A DNA stretch of 64,000 nucleotides from JAFMDF01 sp965222705. GTDB taxonomy: Bacteria; Bacteroidota; Bacteroidia; Chitinophagales; Saprospiraceae. The stretch spans positions 336,989 through 400,988 of the forward strand of contig CBDCUO010000057.1 of the NCBI GenBank assembly GCA_965222705.1, written 5' to 3'. The notes under the pieces are model-generated. The model saw only the letters and a list, made by a program, of their open reading frames with translations, had not been told where the DNA came from and searched no databases. Within the stretch, counting starts at the first letter, position 1; each line of letters starts with the position of its first letter. The translations under genes and the position numbers were made by a program. Of the stretch, positions 16,130 through 24,000 are shown piece by piece.

Positions 16130-16581
16130 TTTAATTGGCAAATTCTTCCATTTTTACTTTTCTGAAGGACGGTTTTGGAGGTTTTTGATTTGCAATGGGT
16201 ACAATTTTGCAGTAATCGCCAGTTGACAAGGTGAGCATAAGCAATAATTAGCCCACCTATTACGACCAGGAAATCGCCTATAAGATGTGGGACCAATCGG
16301 CTAATTATGAGTAACCCAAAGCCAGCTATCATGATCTTGATTGCCCGTCGATTTCGATGATGTCTTTTATAGCTGATGGAGAGCGACCAATAGGCCAATA
16401 CCATACTTATAATGATAAAGCTCAACTCGATCCAATAGTTGGCTAACCAGGCTAGACTACCTAGTGCCCCAAACATTATCAATAATGGTACCGCCGCACA
16501 GTGCAAAGCGCAAAGTGAAGAAGCAAAAAAGCCATAAAAATCTAGATTGTTCCCAATGAATGTAGATTTCATTTTTTGCAT
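16105..16581 (-). CDS. MerC domain membrane protein
   Basis: 158 residues with four hydrophobic segments (about 15-40, 44-66, 78-98, 103-125). The first carries the MerC-type CALHCAAVPLL pair (Cys24, Cys28); a CTHC pair follows the last segment. MerC family proteins bind or carry soft metal ions such as Hg(II) across the inner membrane, but no mer genes are nearby. As last gene of the TonB-receptor/Fur operon it more likely handles the operon's physiological metal. Start is ATG at 16581 or 16572. The 3' end overlaps the cyclase gene on the other strand. Confidence 0.88.
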   Translation of the reverse strand: MQKMKSTFIGNNLDFYGFFASSLCALHCAAVPLLIMFGALGSLAWLANYWIELSFIIISMVLAYWSLSISYKRHHRNRRAIKIMIAGFGLLIISRLVPHLIGDFLVVIGGLIIAYAHLVNWRLLQNCTHCKSKTSKTVLQKSKNGRICQLNYFNRSFC

Positions 16582-16603
16582 AGCAGAGCCATTTTGTTTT
16601 CGG

Positions 16604-17017
16604 TTAATTGGATTGGGCTGTTAGTGATTCGATCTTTTTCTGTATTTTTTTGGTCAGCGTATTCGCTTGCTGATTCAGGTATAATAATTCCTGTCCATTT
16701 GGCTCGTAAGCATTTTCGGAGCGATCAATATCTTCTAAATAGCGGCTTAAATCACCTTGAATTTCTATTAATTCATTTACTTGGTCAATGAAGGTGATTT
16801 CGGCTTCTGTTAAAGGTCTTCCTTGTATCATAATGCTGTTACGCTGCTGTCGCAAATTCTGTAAATGAGGAACAAGTCTCTGCTGAATTTCTAGTGTTTC
16901 TGTCTTTAAGGCATTAGCCTGAGCAAAATAATCAATAGAGGCCTCCTTAACTTTTTGTGTGCATGTAGCTGCGAAAAGAACAGAAAAAAGCAGGCCTAAA
17001 ATTCTGATTTTCACCAT
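16604..17017 (-). CDS. Small predicted lipoprotein
   Basis: 137 residues from ATG 17017 (MVKIRILGLLFSVLFAATC), a signal peptide ending in a lipobox-like FAATC, so probably a lipid-anchored periplasmic protein. The rest is highly helical and charged, predicted coiled coil, without His/Cys-rich metal sites. I do not recognise a family. It sits 22 bases before the MerC-like gene and 109 bases after the Fur-type regulator, inside the metal operon, so a role in that pathway is inferred from location only. Confidence 0.75.
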   Translation of the reverse strand: MVKIRILGLLFSVLFAATCTQKVKEASIDYFAQANALKTETLEIQQRLVPHLQNLRQQRNSIMIQGRPLTEAEITFIDQVNELIEIQGDLSRYLEDIDRSENAYEPNGQELLYLNQQANTLTKKIQKKIESLTAQSN

Positions 17018-17126
17018 GTTAAAAAATAATTGCATTAAATAGTAATTTAAAAAATAAATTCGCCGTTTTTGAATTTATTTTTATAAATGTTCCTTACTAA
17101 AAGTTCGTAGGCTTTTATTTGATGAT

Positions 17127-17540
17127 TTAAGTTGAACATTGGGGACAAATCCCTTTCATAACGTAATGGGTGGTTTTGACCTGTAGGCCTTTTGGAAGGG
17201 CGACCGCAGGGGTTTCGACATTTTCTAAGCAGATCGTTTTTCCGCAATCATTACAGTGAAAATGCACATGATTATCGTGATGAAAATGCGCAGTGCAGTT
17301 ATCGCAAAGTGCATATTTAGCGGTCTTAGTCCCATCAAAAGCCTTGTGAATGATACCCTTTTTTTCAAAAGTTTTTAGGGTTCGATACAGAGTGATTCGA
17401 TCAATGTTTTCAAACTGACTTTCGATTACTTGATGCGAAAGTGCTTCTGTATTTTGAAAAAAAATTTCCAAAACCTCCTGTCGTACCTTGGTCTTTCTTA
17501 AATCGTGATTGGATAATAGTTGCTGAATCTTTTTTTTCAT
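17127..17540 (-). CDS. Fur family regulator, probably Zur-type
   Basis: 137 residues from ATG 17540 (MKKKIQQLL). An N-terminal winged helix contains RITLYRTLKTFEKKGIIHK, the DNA-recognition region of Fur proteins. The dimer domain has the structural zinc cysteine pairs C96xxC99 and C132xxC135, the His-rich metal sensing stretch HHDNHVHFHC, and an extra pair C79xxC82. Fur family members repress metal uptake genes when metal-loaded. The neighbours (TonB receptor and MerC-like protein) and the His-rich region favour zinc. It is co-transcribed with its likely target, so autoregulation is expected; see the operators at 20581-20634. Confidence 0.9.
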   Translation of the reverse strand: MKKKIQQLLSNHDLRKTKVRQEVLEIFFQNTEALSHQVIESQFENIDRITLYRTLKTFEKKGIIHKAFDGTKTAKYALCDNCTAHFHHDNHVHFHCNDCGKTICLENVETPAVALPKGLQVKTTHYVMKGICPQCST

Positions 17541-17565
17541 GGATACTTCGTTCTGAATAAGAGAT

Positions 17566-18144
17566 TTATTGCAAAACGACATTAAAGGTAACTTCAATAT
17601 CTGTTTCGCCTCCAACAGCAGCAGGGATTGCTTCTCCTACCGTATAGGTTGTGGATTTATCTGGTTGATGGCGCAAAATGACTGCTAGGGTGCCAGCAAT
17701 GGGTTGTTCGCTTGTTCTAAATTCAGCTTCTAAACCAATAGGCTGTCCATTATCGTCTGTATCTTTGTATTCGATAGAAGAAAAAATATTGCCAGGATTT
17801 TGAATAAAGAAAAACTGATGATCAGTTCCTTCTTCCTCTACCTCTAAGCTAATATTACTTACAGGTTCAACGGTTTCATTGAGTAGTTCGATAGAAACGG
17901 TGTAAAGTGTATTAGTATTTAAGGGCGGATTGACGATAGTTGCTGGTATTCCTAGTGGGCCATCCAGGTCTTCGTAAGCGAAAACAATAGGATTCCCTCC
18001 GTCTTTCGGTATAAAGGACAAACGCATCGTCGTAATGACTTCTTCTTCGTTTTCTAAAGTGGGTTCTTCATCGCCCCCACAAGCAAAAATAAAAATTATT
18101 ATTCCCGTTAAAAAAACAAGGTAAAAGCATCGAAAAATGTGCAT
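17566..18144 (-). CDS. Predicted lipoprotein of the metal-uptake operon
   Basis: 192 residues with a signal peptide and lipobox (FIFACGGDEE), so lipid-anchored. The mature protein is acidic and beta-rich (MRLSFIPKDGG, TTYTVGEAIPAAVGGETDIEV), typical of the small lipoproteins encoded next to TonB receptors in Bacteroidota. No catalytic motif. It lies 87 bases after the receptor gene and 25 bases before the regulator gene. A role as an accessory surface or periplasmic metal-binding partner of the receptor is inferred. Confidence 0.8.
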   Translation of the reverse strand: MHIFRCFYLVFLTGIIIFIFACGGDEEPTLENEEEVITTMRLSFIPKDGGNPIVFAYEDLDGPLGIPATIVNPPLNTNTLYTVSIELLNETVEPVSNISLEVEEEGTDHQFFFIQNPGNIFSSIEYKDTDDNGQPIGLEAEFRTSEQPIAGTLAVILRHQPDKSTTYTVGEAIPAAVGGETDIEVTFNVVLQ

Positions 18145-18176
18145 AACTTTCTTATATTTATTGATGAATTAATTTG

Positions 18177-18225
18177 AACGAGGGAGTGCTTATTGCGGCT
18201 CAACAATAAATAATACTTCCTCGTT
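18177..18225. other. Hairpin between TonB receptor and lipoprotein genes
   Basis: AACGAGGGAGTGCTTATTG (18177-18195) pairs imperfectly with the segment 18204-18225 ending CTTCCTCGTT. On the plus strand it is followed by a run of T's (18224-18233). On the operon's strand it lies in the 87-base gap after the receptor, where it could protect the receptor mRNA or reduce downstream expression. Confidence 0.45.
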
Positions 18226-18231
18226 TTTTTT

Positions 18232-20565
18232 TTAAAAATTATATTTCAGCCGCAGGGTGATATTTCGGCCCTTTTCATCAGCATAATAGCGTAATCGGTT
18301 CAGGTATTCTCTATATCGGGTATTCAACAAATTTTGAACGCTAATATTTAATCCCAGTGTATTTTTATGAATAGCAAAATTCCCACCTGCTTCTATCTTC
18401 CAAAGCGTATAGGCATTTGGAGGAGGAGCGAAGTCTATATTGGCAGGAACCCGGCTTTGCCTAACAGTGTGCTGGGCCCCTATTGACAGTTGCCAATCTT
18501 TTAGATTTTTTTTACCTGTTAGCGCATAGACTAGATTGGCTTCGACTCGGTCAGAGGGAATAAAAATCAAATCTTCTTCCTTGCGGATATCGCTTGCGCG
18601 AATGATAGAACCTTTGGTTCGCAAAAAGAAATGTTTAGCTAGCTGGAACTGGCCCGACCAATCAATACCCCATAGACGGGCATCTGTTTGGGTGTATTTA
18701 AATACTGGGAATGCGCCCCGAATCGTCAGTACAGGCTGGGCTTGCGGCTCTAAATAGATATAATTTTGAATATGGTTATAATAAGCATCAATTTCTAGCT
18801 GTAAAATTTTGTTCAAATTTAGCTCTAGGGTGTTGATCCATTTAATGGCTTTTTCAGAGGATAAATTTATATCGCCTTCTTCTATGGCGGCTACAGCATG
18901 GTGTAAACCTTCACTAAATAGCTCGCTTACGTTTGGGGGTCGAAAAGCAGAACCTAGATTACTTTTAATAATTAATTGTTTATTGATTCGATAAAATCCT
19001 CCAACGGTAGCTGTCCATCCATTAAAATCCAGTCGGGTATTCGTCAAGTTATTGCTTTGGTCAAATTTTTTCGCTTCCAAGTTTTTATAATCGTAACGAA
19101 TGCCTAGCTCCAAGCTCCACTTGTCTTGTATCCATTTTTCAATGATAAAAATACCTGCTGTATAGCTATTGTAAAACGGAATTAGTGGGCGAACTCCTGT
19201 GCCTGCAATATTTCGATTGTATTGAATCGTTCCTGCCAGTCCAATAGTTCCTTTTAAGTGTTGCCACCAGGGTAAATGCTCGAAAGACAGGTCTGTAGTG
19301 TGCGTTTTAAGGTTGAGATTTAGAGAGGGCCGATCTGTTCGGTTGTTTCTTCTCAGGTCAAATTCTTTTCGATTATTATGCTGAAAACCATAAACAGCCT
19401 TTAATTTACCGATATTTTCTAATGAGTAGCTACCGTTGATTTTCAGCAAATTATGCGTAACGTTTTGCTTAGGGTTTTGAATCATATAGGAAAAATCCTC
19501 CGTTACAAGCGGCGCTTCGCTATTGAGAGCAATTTCCAGGTCTGTTAGGTTTCCGATATGGGCACTTCGCAAAATTCCCAATTCTGTATGAAATCGGCTA
19601 TAAAAAGCATTAAAGCTTACTGCTTCTTTTTTGTAACCCGTTTCAATAGAAAAATTTTGCTCTTTTAGCCCTGTATTGGTTAGGTGGTAGTTGGGTGTTT
19701 TTAGATCCCCCCCCCTTTTGACTGTTCCCTGCAGTCGCCAGGCAATTCCCTTGAGGTTTTTGATGCCTCCTTCTAATTTGCCAGAGACGACCCCCTGCAT
19801 CCCATTGGACATTCCGACTACACTCAAGGAGCCACCAAGGTCTGTTTTGGTAGGTAAAGCTGCTGGCCTTATCAATACGATACCCCCTAATGCGCCCACG
19901 CCATATTGCACGGCTGCTGCTCCTTTGATGACCGATAATTGATCTGCGATGAAGGGATCAATTTCGGGCGCATGGTCGCTGCCCCATTCCTGCCCTTCCT
20001 GTCGAATGCCATTATTAAAAATTAAAATTCGGCTGCTGTGCAAACCATGAATGATGGGCTTGTTGATAGTTGGGCCAGTTTGTAGCGTATTCACCCCCGC
20101 AATATGACTCAGCGATTCGCCCAATGACTTGCCTTGTATGCGGTCTAGTGCCAGTCCTTTGAGGCTTGTTTGGCTTTGCGAGGCAGGGGCTTCCAATTTT
20201 TGGGAGGTAATGGTGATCTCTTCCAACAATTCCGCATGATGTTCTAATTTTTTAATAAAAAAAGTATCTCTTTTTAGCTGTATGACAAGCGTTTGTGGTT
20301 TGCAACCAATATGACTGAACGTTAGGGTATAATTACCAGCGCAAAGATTTTTTAAGCTAAAGGCACCCGTTGCATCTGCATTGGTTCCCCTGCCTAGTTC
20401 TTTTATTAAAACACTGGCAAAAGGCAAGCCCGCCTCGTCATGCTCGTCTATTATTTTTCCGGAGATAGAAAGCTGACAATCCAGTTGCTGCCCAAAGGAA
20501 GAAATAGAAAAAAGACAAACTATCCAAAGAGGCAACAGCAGTATATTTTTTTTGTTTGAGGACAA
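18232..20565 (-). CDS. TonB-dependent outer-membrane receptor, probable zinc/metal importer
   Basis: About 777 residues. No ATG fits the signal peptide; TTG at 20565 gives MLSSNKKNILLLPLWIVC..., just downstream of a good promoter, and is preferred. After the signal comes a CarboxypepD_reg-like domain (SISGKIIDEHDEAGLPFASV), a plug (LSHIAGVNTLQTGP, GSDHAPEIDPF, VIKGAAAVQYG) and a barrel ending in the aromatic LRLKYNF. The DHAPEIDPF stretch resembles the plug of ZnuD-type zinc receptors. It is the first gene of the operon with a Fur-type regulator and two overlapping operators, which supports metal uptake. The exact metal is inferred. Confidence 0.9.
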   Translation of the reverse strand: MSSNKKNILLLPLWIVCLFSISSFGQQLDCQLSISGKIIDEHDEAGLPFASVLIKELGRGTNADATGAFSLKNLCAGNYTLTFSHIGCKPQTLVIQLKRDTFFIKKLEHHAELLEEITITSQKLEAPASQSQTSLKGLALDRIQGKSLGESLSHIAGVNTLQTGPTINKPIIHGLHSSRILIFNNGIRQEGQEWGSDHAPEIDPFIADQLSVIKGAAAVQYGVGALGGIVLIRPAALPTKTDLGGSLSVVGMSNGMQGVVSGKLEGGIKNLKGIAWRLQGTVKRGGDLKTPNYHLTNTGLKEQNFSIETGYKKEAVSFNAFYSRFHTELGILRSAHIGNLTDLEIALNSEAPLVTEDFSYMIQNPKQNVTHNLLKINGSYSLENIGKLKAVYGFQHNNRKEFDLRRNNRTDRPSLNLNLKTHTTDLSFEHLPWWQHLKGTIGLAGTIQYNRNIAGTGVRPLIPFYNSYTAGIFIIEKWIQDKWSLELGIRYDYKNLEAKKFDQSNNLTNTRLDFNGWTATVGGFYRINKQLIIKSNLGSAFRPPNVSELFSEGLHHAVAAIEEGDINLSSEKAIKWINTLELNLNKILQLEIDAYYNHIQNYIYLEPQAQPVLTIRGAFPVFKYTQTDARLWGIDWSGQFQLAKHFFLRTKGSIIRASDIRKEEDLIFIPSDRVEANLVYALTGKKNLKDWQLSIGAQHTVRQSRVPANIDFAPPPNAYTLWKIEAGGNFAIHKNTLGLNISVQNLLNTRYREYLNRLRYYADEKGRNITLRLKYNF

Positions 20566-20580
20566 AATGGTGCTTTTCTT

Positions 20581-20634
20581 TTTGCAATAATGTTGCAAAA
20601 GTAATAATTATTTTACAAATGCAACAAGGTTGCA
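20581..20634 (-). promoter_or_regulatory. Two matching palindromic operators (candidate Zur/Fur boxes)
   Basis: TTTGCAA-TAATG-TTGCAAA (20581-20599) and ATGCAAC-AAG-GTTGCAT (20619-20635) share the form TGCAA-N5-TTGCA, with centres 37 bases apart. The first overlaps the -7 box and the second the -33 box of the receptor promoter, the expected geometry for repression by the Fur-type regulator encoded in the same operon. The assignment to that regulator is inference. Confidence 0.65.
20596..20624 (-). promoter_or_regulatory. Promoter of the metal-uptake operon
   Basis: Minus-strand TACTTTTG (20596-20603) matches the -7 consensus TAnnTTTG, and TTG (20622-20624) lies 21 bases upstream, matching -33. 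Transcription would start near 20590, giving a leader of about 25 bases to the TTG start codon at 20565. Confidence 0.6.
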
Positions 20635-20693
20635 TATATGGACCTGTTCTGACCTTCGCACAGAAGGGTTTTCAAAAAATTCCAATTAAATAG

Positions 20694-20701
20694 TAATTTT
20701 G
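20694..20701 (+). promoter_or_regulatory. Candidate -7 box of the pseudouridine synthase gene
   Basis: TAATTTTG matches TAnnTTTG, 40 bases before the start codon. No clear -33 TTG was seen. Confidence 0.4.
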
Positions 20702-20740
20702 CAAAAGTAGCCCCTGTCCATATAACCAAAATTATGACGT

Positions 20741-21784
20741 ATGCAATCAGAATCAAAAGGAAGCAAAGAAATATCACAACAAAGAATCAAGCTATTTGTG
20801 GACCCTAAACAAACACCTATTCGGGTGGACAAGTTTATTTTGGGTCGGATAGAAAGCATCTCTCGCAGCAAAATTCAGAAAGGAATCAAGCAGGGAATGG
20901 TTTTAGTCAACGGTGGAGAGGTCAAATCAAATTATAAGATCAAACCTCATGATATGATCACCATTTTCTTGCAAAAGCCGTCCGGTTTTGAAAATCGTTA
21001 TAAGCCGGAAAATATCCCTTTAGATATTCGTTATGAGGATGAGGATGTACTGGTATTACACAAGCCACCGGGCTTGGTGGTACATCCAGGCATTGGCAAT
21101 TATTCTGGCACTTTAGCCAATGGTCTGCTACATTATTTCAAAGAAGTGAAACTCCCTCTGAAAGAAGGAGATTTTCATGATCGCCCAGGCATTGTACACC
21201 GAATTGACAAAGATACTTCTGGCTTGATGGTTATTGCTAAAAATGAAGCCGCCATGACGCATTTGAGCAAGCAATTTTTTGACCATACTACCAAAAGAGA
21301 ATACCTTGCCCTGGTTTGGGGAGATGTCTCTGAAGATAAGGGAACGATTGATGAATATATTGGCCGGCATTATTCAAAGCGGCTCGAATTTACGGTCTTT
21401 CCCGAAAGAGATGAGGGCAAACAAGCCATCACCCACTACGAAATAATGGAAAGATTATATTATGTTACTTTGGTAAAGTGTAAATTGGAAACAGGACGAA
21501 CCCACCAAATCAGGGTACATTTTAAATATTTAGGACATCCTCTCTTTAATGACGTTCGCTATGGGGGTGATCAAATTTTAAAAGGAACGGTTTATACCAA
21601 ATACAAACAGTTTGTACACAATGCTTTTAAGTTATTACCAAGACAAGCTTTGCATGCACGCTCTTTGGGCTTCGTTCATCCCAGAACGGGAAAGGAACTG
21701 TTTTTTGAAGCAGATTTGCCGGATGATTTTCAACAATGCCTGGATAAATGGCGCAATTATTTGAACAATCGGAAAAACTCATAG
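20741..21784 (+). CDS. rluD: RluD/RluA family 23S rRNA pseudouridine synthase
   Basis: 347 residues. An N-terminal S4 RNA-binding domain (RVDKFILGRIESISRSKIQKG, about residues 27-90) is followed by the RluA catalytic domain with the motif HRIDKDTSGL, whose Asp attacks the uridine, and GRTHQIRVHFKYLGHPL. This is the layout of RluD, which modifies helix 69 of 23S rRNA; RluC-type target cannot be excluded, so the symbol is by best resemblance. It is transcribed alone and ends five bases before the convergent DUF6438 gene. Confidence 0.9.
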   Translation: MQSESKGSKEISQQRIKLFVDPKQTPIRVDKFILGRIESISRSKIQKGIKQGMVLVNGGEVKSNYKIKPHDMITIFLQKPSGFENRYKPENIPLDIRYEDEDVLVLHKPPGLVVHPGIGNYSGTLANGLLHYFKEVKLPLKEGDFHDRPGIVHRIDKDTSGLMVIAKNEAAMTHLSKQFFDHTTKREYLALVWGDVSEDKGTIDEYIGRHYSKRLEFTVFPERDEGKQAITHYEIMERLYYVTLVKCKLETGRTHQIRVHFKYLGHPLFNDVRYGGDQILKGTVYTKYKQFVHNAFKLLPRQALHARSLGFVHPRTGKELFFEADLPDDFQQCLDKWRNYLNNRKNS

Positions 21785-21789
21785 CTATA

Positions 21790-22542
21790 TTACCGACTTC
21801 TCGTCTCCATTCGTTTATTGAATTCTGCCGTAGCTACTTCCTCGTCTTTTTTAATCATTGCTAACATTCTGTCGGGAGGCATTTTTCCGGTGTCGTAAGA
21901 GAGCAGGTAGATATGTGATAAGGTAGAAAGAGACTTTTTTACTTTCAACCCAAAACGCTCGTACTTTTGTGCCCATTGACTAGCCTCAATCTTATCTTTG
22001 AATTGTACGATTAATTCGTTTTCAATGACTCCTTCGGGCAGTGCGATTCCTTTGTCATTTTTTCTTGTATTTTCTACCCAATCCCGCGCATAGACCAGTT
22101 GCATAATTTTATTACTAAGTGTGGGTAAGGCAGTTGGGGCGCGCATTTTCCATTTAACTTTTTTGTCTTTTTCTTTTTCAAAAAAATGGATGCTTATAGT
22201 CGGCAAATCGGAGACATTCATGCCGTACTCCGATTGGTATTTCCAAAGGTCTGCTGCTCTGCAGTCGGCTATTAATTGGGTCAATTCCTCTTTGCTCAGT
22301 TTATCAATAGCGATGCCCTCCTGCTTAGTAAATCTCTTTCCGTCAAAAATCATCCAGCCATTTTCATGGATGCTTAAATCGAAATGCGGACATTTTCCGA
22401 AACAAGCCGATCGGGCATACTCTAATACTTTAGGTAAATCCTGTATTTCTTGCTGACTCAATGCTTTTTGAGAAGATTTGCAAGAGAAATTGAAAAAAGC
22501 AAAGGAGAATAAAATAGCGGTAAAACCGATTAATAATTTCAT
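21790..22542 (-). CDS. DUF6438-type lipoprotein
   Basis: 250 residues with a lipoprotein signal (FAFFNFSCKSS). Residues about 40-140 include ARSACFGKCPHFDLSIHENG, typical of DUF6438 proteins of Bacteroidota, which are periplasmic or outer-membrane lipoproteins of unknown function. The second half (VIENELIVQFKDKIEAS...) may form an additional small domain. No catalytic residues are evident besides the conserved Cys pair. It converges with the pseudouridine synthase gene and shows no obvious partner. Confidence 0.8.
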   Translation of the reverse strand: MKLLIGFTAILFSFAFFNFSCKSSQKALSQQEIQDLPKVLEYARSACFGKCPHFDLSIHENGWMIFDGKRFTKQEGIAIDKLSKEELTQLIADCRAADLWKYQSEYGMNVSDLPTISIHFFEKEKDKKVKWKMRAPTALPTLSNKIMQLVYARDWVENTRKNDKGIALPEGVIENELIVQFKDKIEASQWAQKYERFGLKVKKSLSTLSHIYLLSYDTGKMPPDRMLAMIKKDEEVATAEFNKRMETRSR

Positions 22543-22576
22543 ATTTTGTTTTTTTTGAAAAAAATACCCAGTTCAA

Positions 22577-23263
22577 TTATAACGAATGATCCAAACTTTT
22601 TTCAAGGGTTTCTACAAATAATTTTGTAAATTCTTTTACTTTTTTTCGGCGGTATTGCATGACCCAGCGAGGGTGCGGTAAGGGAATGATTGTTTTAAAA
22701 AAGCCCTGTTTTTGGTTTAGTTTTTTAAAATAGTGATAATTTTTTCCTTGCCCCATGCAAAGGGCTGTTTGAGCATTGCAACCGTCTTTCAAAAGGGTCT
22801 TGAGGTTGTGAATGATATATGGCTCGACGGCTTTTTCCAATGCTTTGCTATCATAGTAATTATAATTTTTCCCGTCTTTGATAAAACCTAGTGGGCAAAG
22901 AGAGGTAATATAAAAGTGTTGATAAAAATGCTTTGGTCCACCAAAGGCATCAATAAAGGTATAGACAAAATCCGCCGATAACTCTACTCGTTTTTTGAAT
23001 GAATTGGGGATGCCACAGATTTCTTCCAGCTTTACAGGATCGGTAAAAGGCGTACCAGTGATCCCTGCCCCAAATCTGCCTGGATTGATCCCAAAAATAA
23101 GGGTTCGTTGCTGCTGATCACTAAAGTATTTTTTAAAAAAGGCGGACATTACCCGCCAAGTATCTTCGTTATCGAAAGGAAAAAGCAATTTTACCTCTTT
23201 AGGTAGTTTCCAATTGGGAGAAAGGCTCTGATGAAAGGCCAGTATTTTATTTGCAAAGGTCAT
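22577..23263 (-). CDS. SMUG2-like uracil-DNA glycosylase family protein
   Basis: 228 residues, cytoplasmic. The UDG-superfamily motif A appears as GINPGRFGAGITGTPFTD and the C-terminal motif as PLPHPRWVMQYR, characteristic of the SMUG1/SMUG2 branch that removes deaminated bases such as uracil or hydroxymethyluracil during base-excision repair. The size fits. It lies between an unknown lipoprotein and the Uma2 gene on the same strand, with gaps of about 30 bases, so co-transcription with Uma2 is likely. Substrate preference is not predictable here. Confidence 0.85.
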   Translation of the reverse strand: MTFANKILAFHQSLSPNWKLPKEVKLLFPFDNEDTWRVMSAFFKKYFSDQQQRTLIFGINPGRFGAGITGTPFTDPVKLEEICGIPNSFKKRVELSADFVYTFIDAFGGPKHFYQHFYITSLCPLGFIKDGKNYNYYDSKALEKAVEPYIIHNLKTLLKDGCNAQTALCMGQGKNYHYFKKLNQKQGFFKTIIPLPHPRWVMQYRRKKVKEFTKLFVETLEKSLDHSL

Positions 23264-23294
23264 AGTATGGTGAGAATCTAAGCTGTACGGCCCG

Positions 23295-23933
23295 TCAGTC
23301 TAAGATTATTCCTTCTTTTTTCAAATAGTTGGCTATATTGAATTTTATACCCTCTAACAACTCTATTTCAGCATCCCATTCCATTACTTTCCAGGTGTTG
23401 TCGGGTAAAGCAACGATGACTGTTTTGCTTTTGGAAAAAATCCAGACAATTTTTTCTGCACCAAATTGATGCAATTTTCTAACTTTTCGCAAAACAAATT
23501 CTTCAAATAGATTGGAATTGCGGTCTTCCATTTCTACGTTTACATCTATTTCTATAACTATTTTGGGACTTACATCAATGTACTTATTAGTGATTTTATC
23601 AGGCGTTAATATTTTTTTATCATAAACGGTTACATCCAATCCCATGTTATTACGATGGTCGAGGTGGCTGCCTACTTCGCCCATAAAGATCTCATATTTA
23701 GAAGCATCCAGCTTTTGAAGAAGTAAAGTAAAAAAGAATCTTTTAATAAATAATTGCAAACCACTATCAGGCATAATGTCCTCCAGTTTTTTTGTTCTAT
23801 TTAAGACAGAGCGATACCCTTTATAGTAAAAAGGAACTCCGTCAATCGTTTCTTTTATTAAAGATGCTGGAATTTTTCTTTTTCTTTTTTTAGGTTTCTC
23901 CAAATCCTTATTGACAGCTTTGTTTACAGTCAT
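23295..23933 (-). CDS. Uma2 family (DUF820) nuclease-like protein
   Basis: 212 residues. The core carries GSHLDHRNNMGLDVTVY, then PKIVIEIDVN and EKIVWIFSKSKTVIV, the PD-(D/E)XK-like arrangement of Uma2 proteins, here with the acidic Asp/Glu and a Lys-containing strand. The N-terminus is very basic. Uma2 proteins are frequent in Cyanobacteria and Bacteroidota and are putative endonucleases of unknown biological role. It is placed 31 bases upstream of the SMUG2-like gene on the same strand, which suggests a DNA-related function but does not prove one. Confidence 0.8.
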   Translation of the reverse strand: MTVNKAVNKDLEKPKKRKRKIPASLIKETIDGVPFYYKGYRSVLNRTKKLEDIMPDSGLQLFIKRFFFTLLLQKLDASKYEIFMGEVGSHLDHRNNMGLDVTVYDKKILTPDKITNKYIDVSPKIVIEIDVNVEMEDRNSNLFEEFVLRKVRKLHQFGAEKIVWIFSKSKTVIVALPDNTWKVMEWDAEIELLEGIKFNIANYLKKEGIILD

Positions 23934-24000
23934 ATTTTCAAAACTTTACGGATTAATCTTTTCTCGAAGTTACGGCTTTTTCTTCAAATAGCTAAGGTAT

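Noticed and set aside
20438..20635. Alternative ATG-initiated frame covering the start of the TonB receptor gene
   Set aside because: Its start would lie inside the operator upstream of the inferred transcription start, and the frame does not join the receptor; the TTG at 20565 is preferred.
23295..23933. Uma2 plus glycosylase pair as a defence system
   Set aside because: Only two small genes of common families without a recognisable sensor or effector; adjacency alone is weak evidence.
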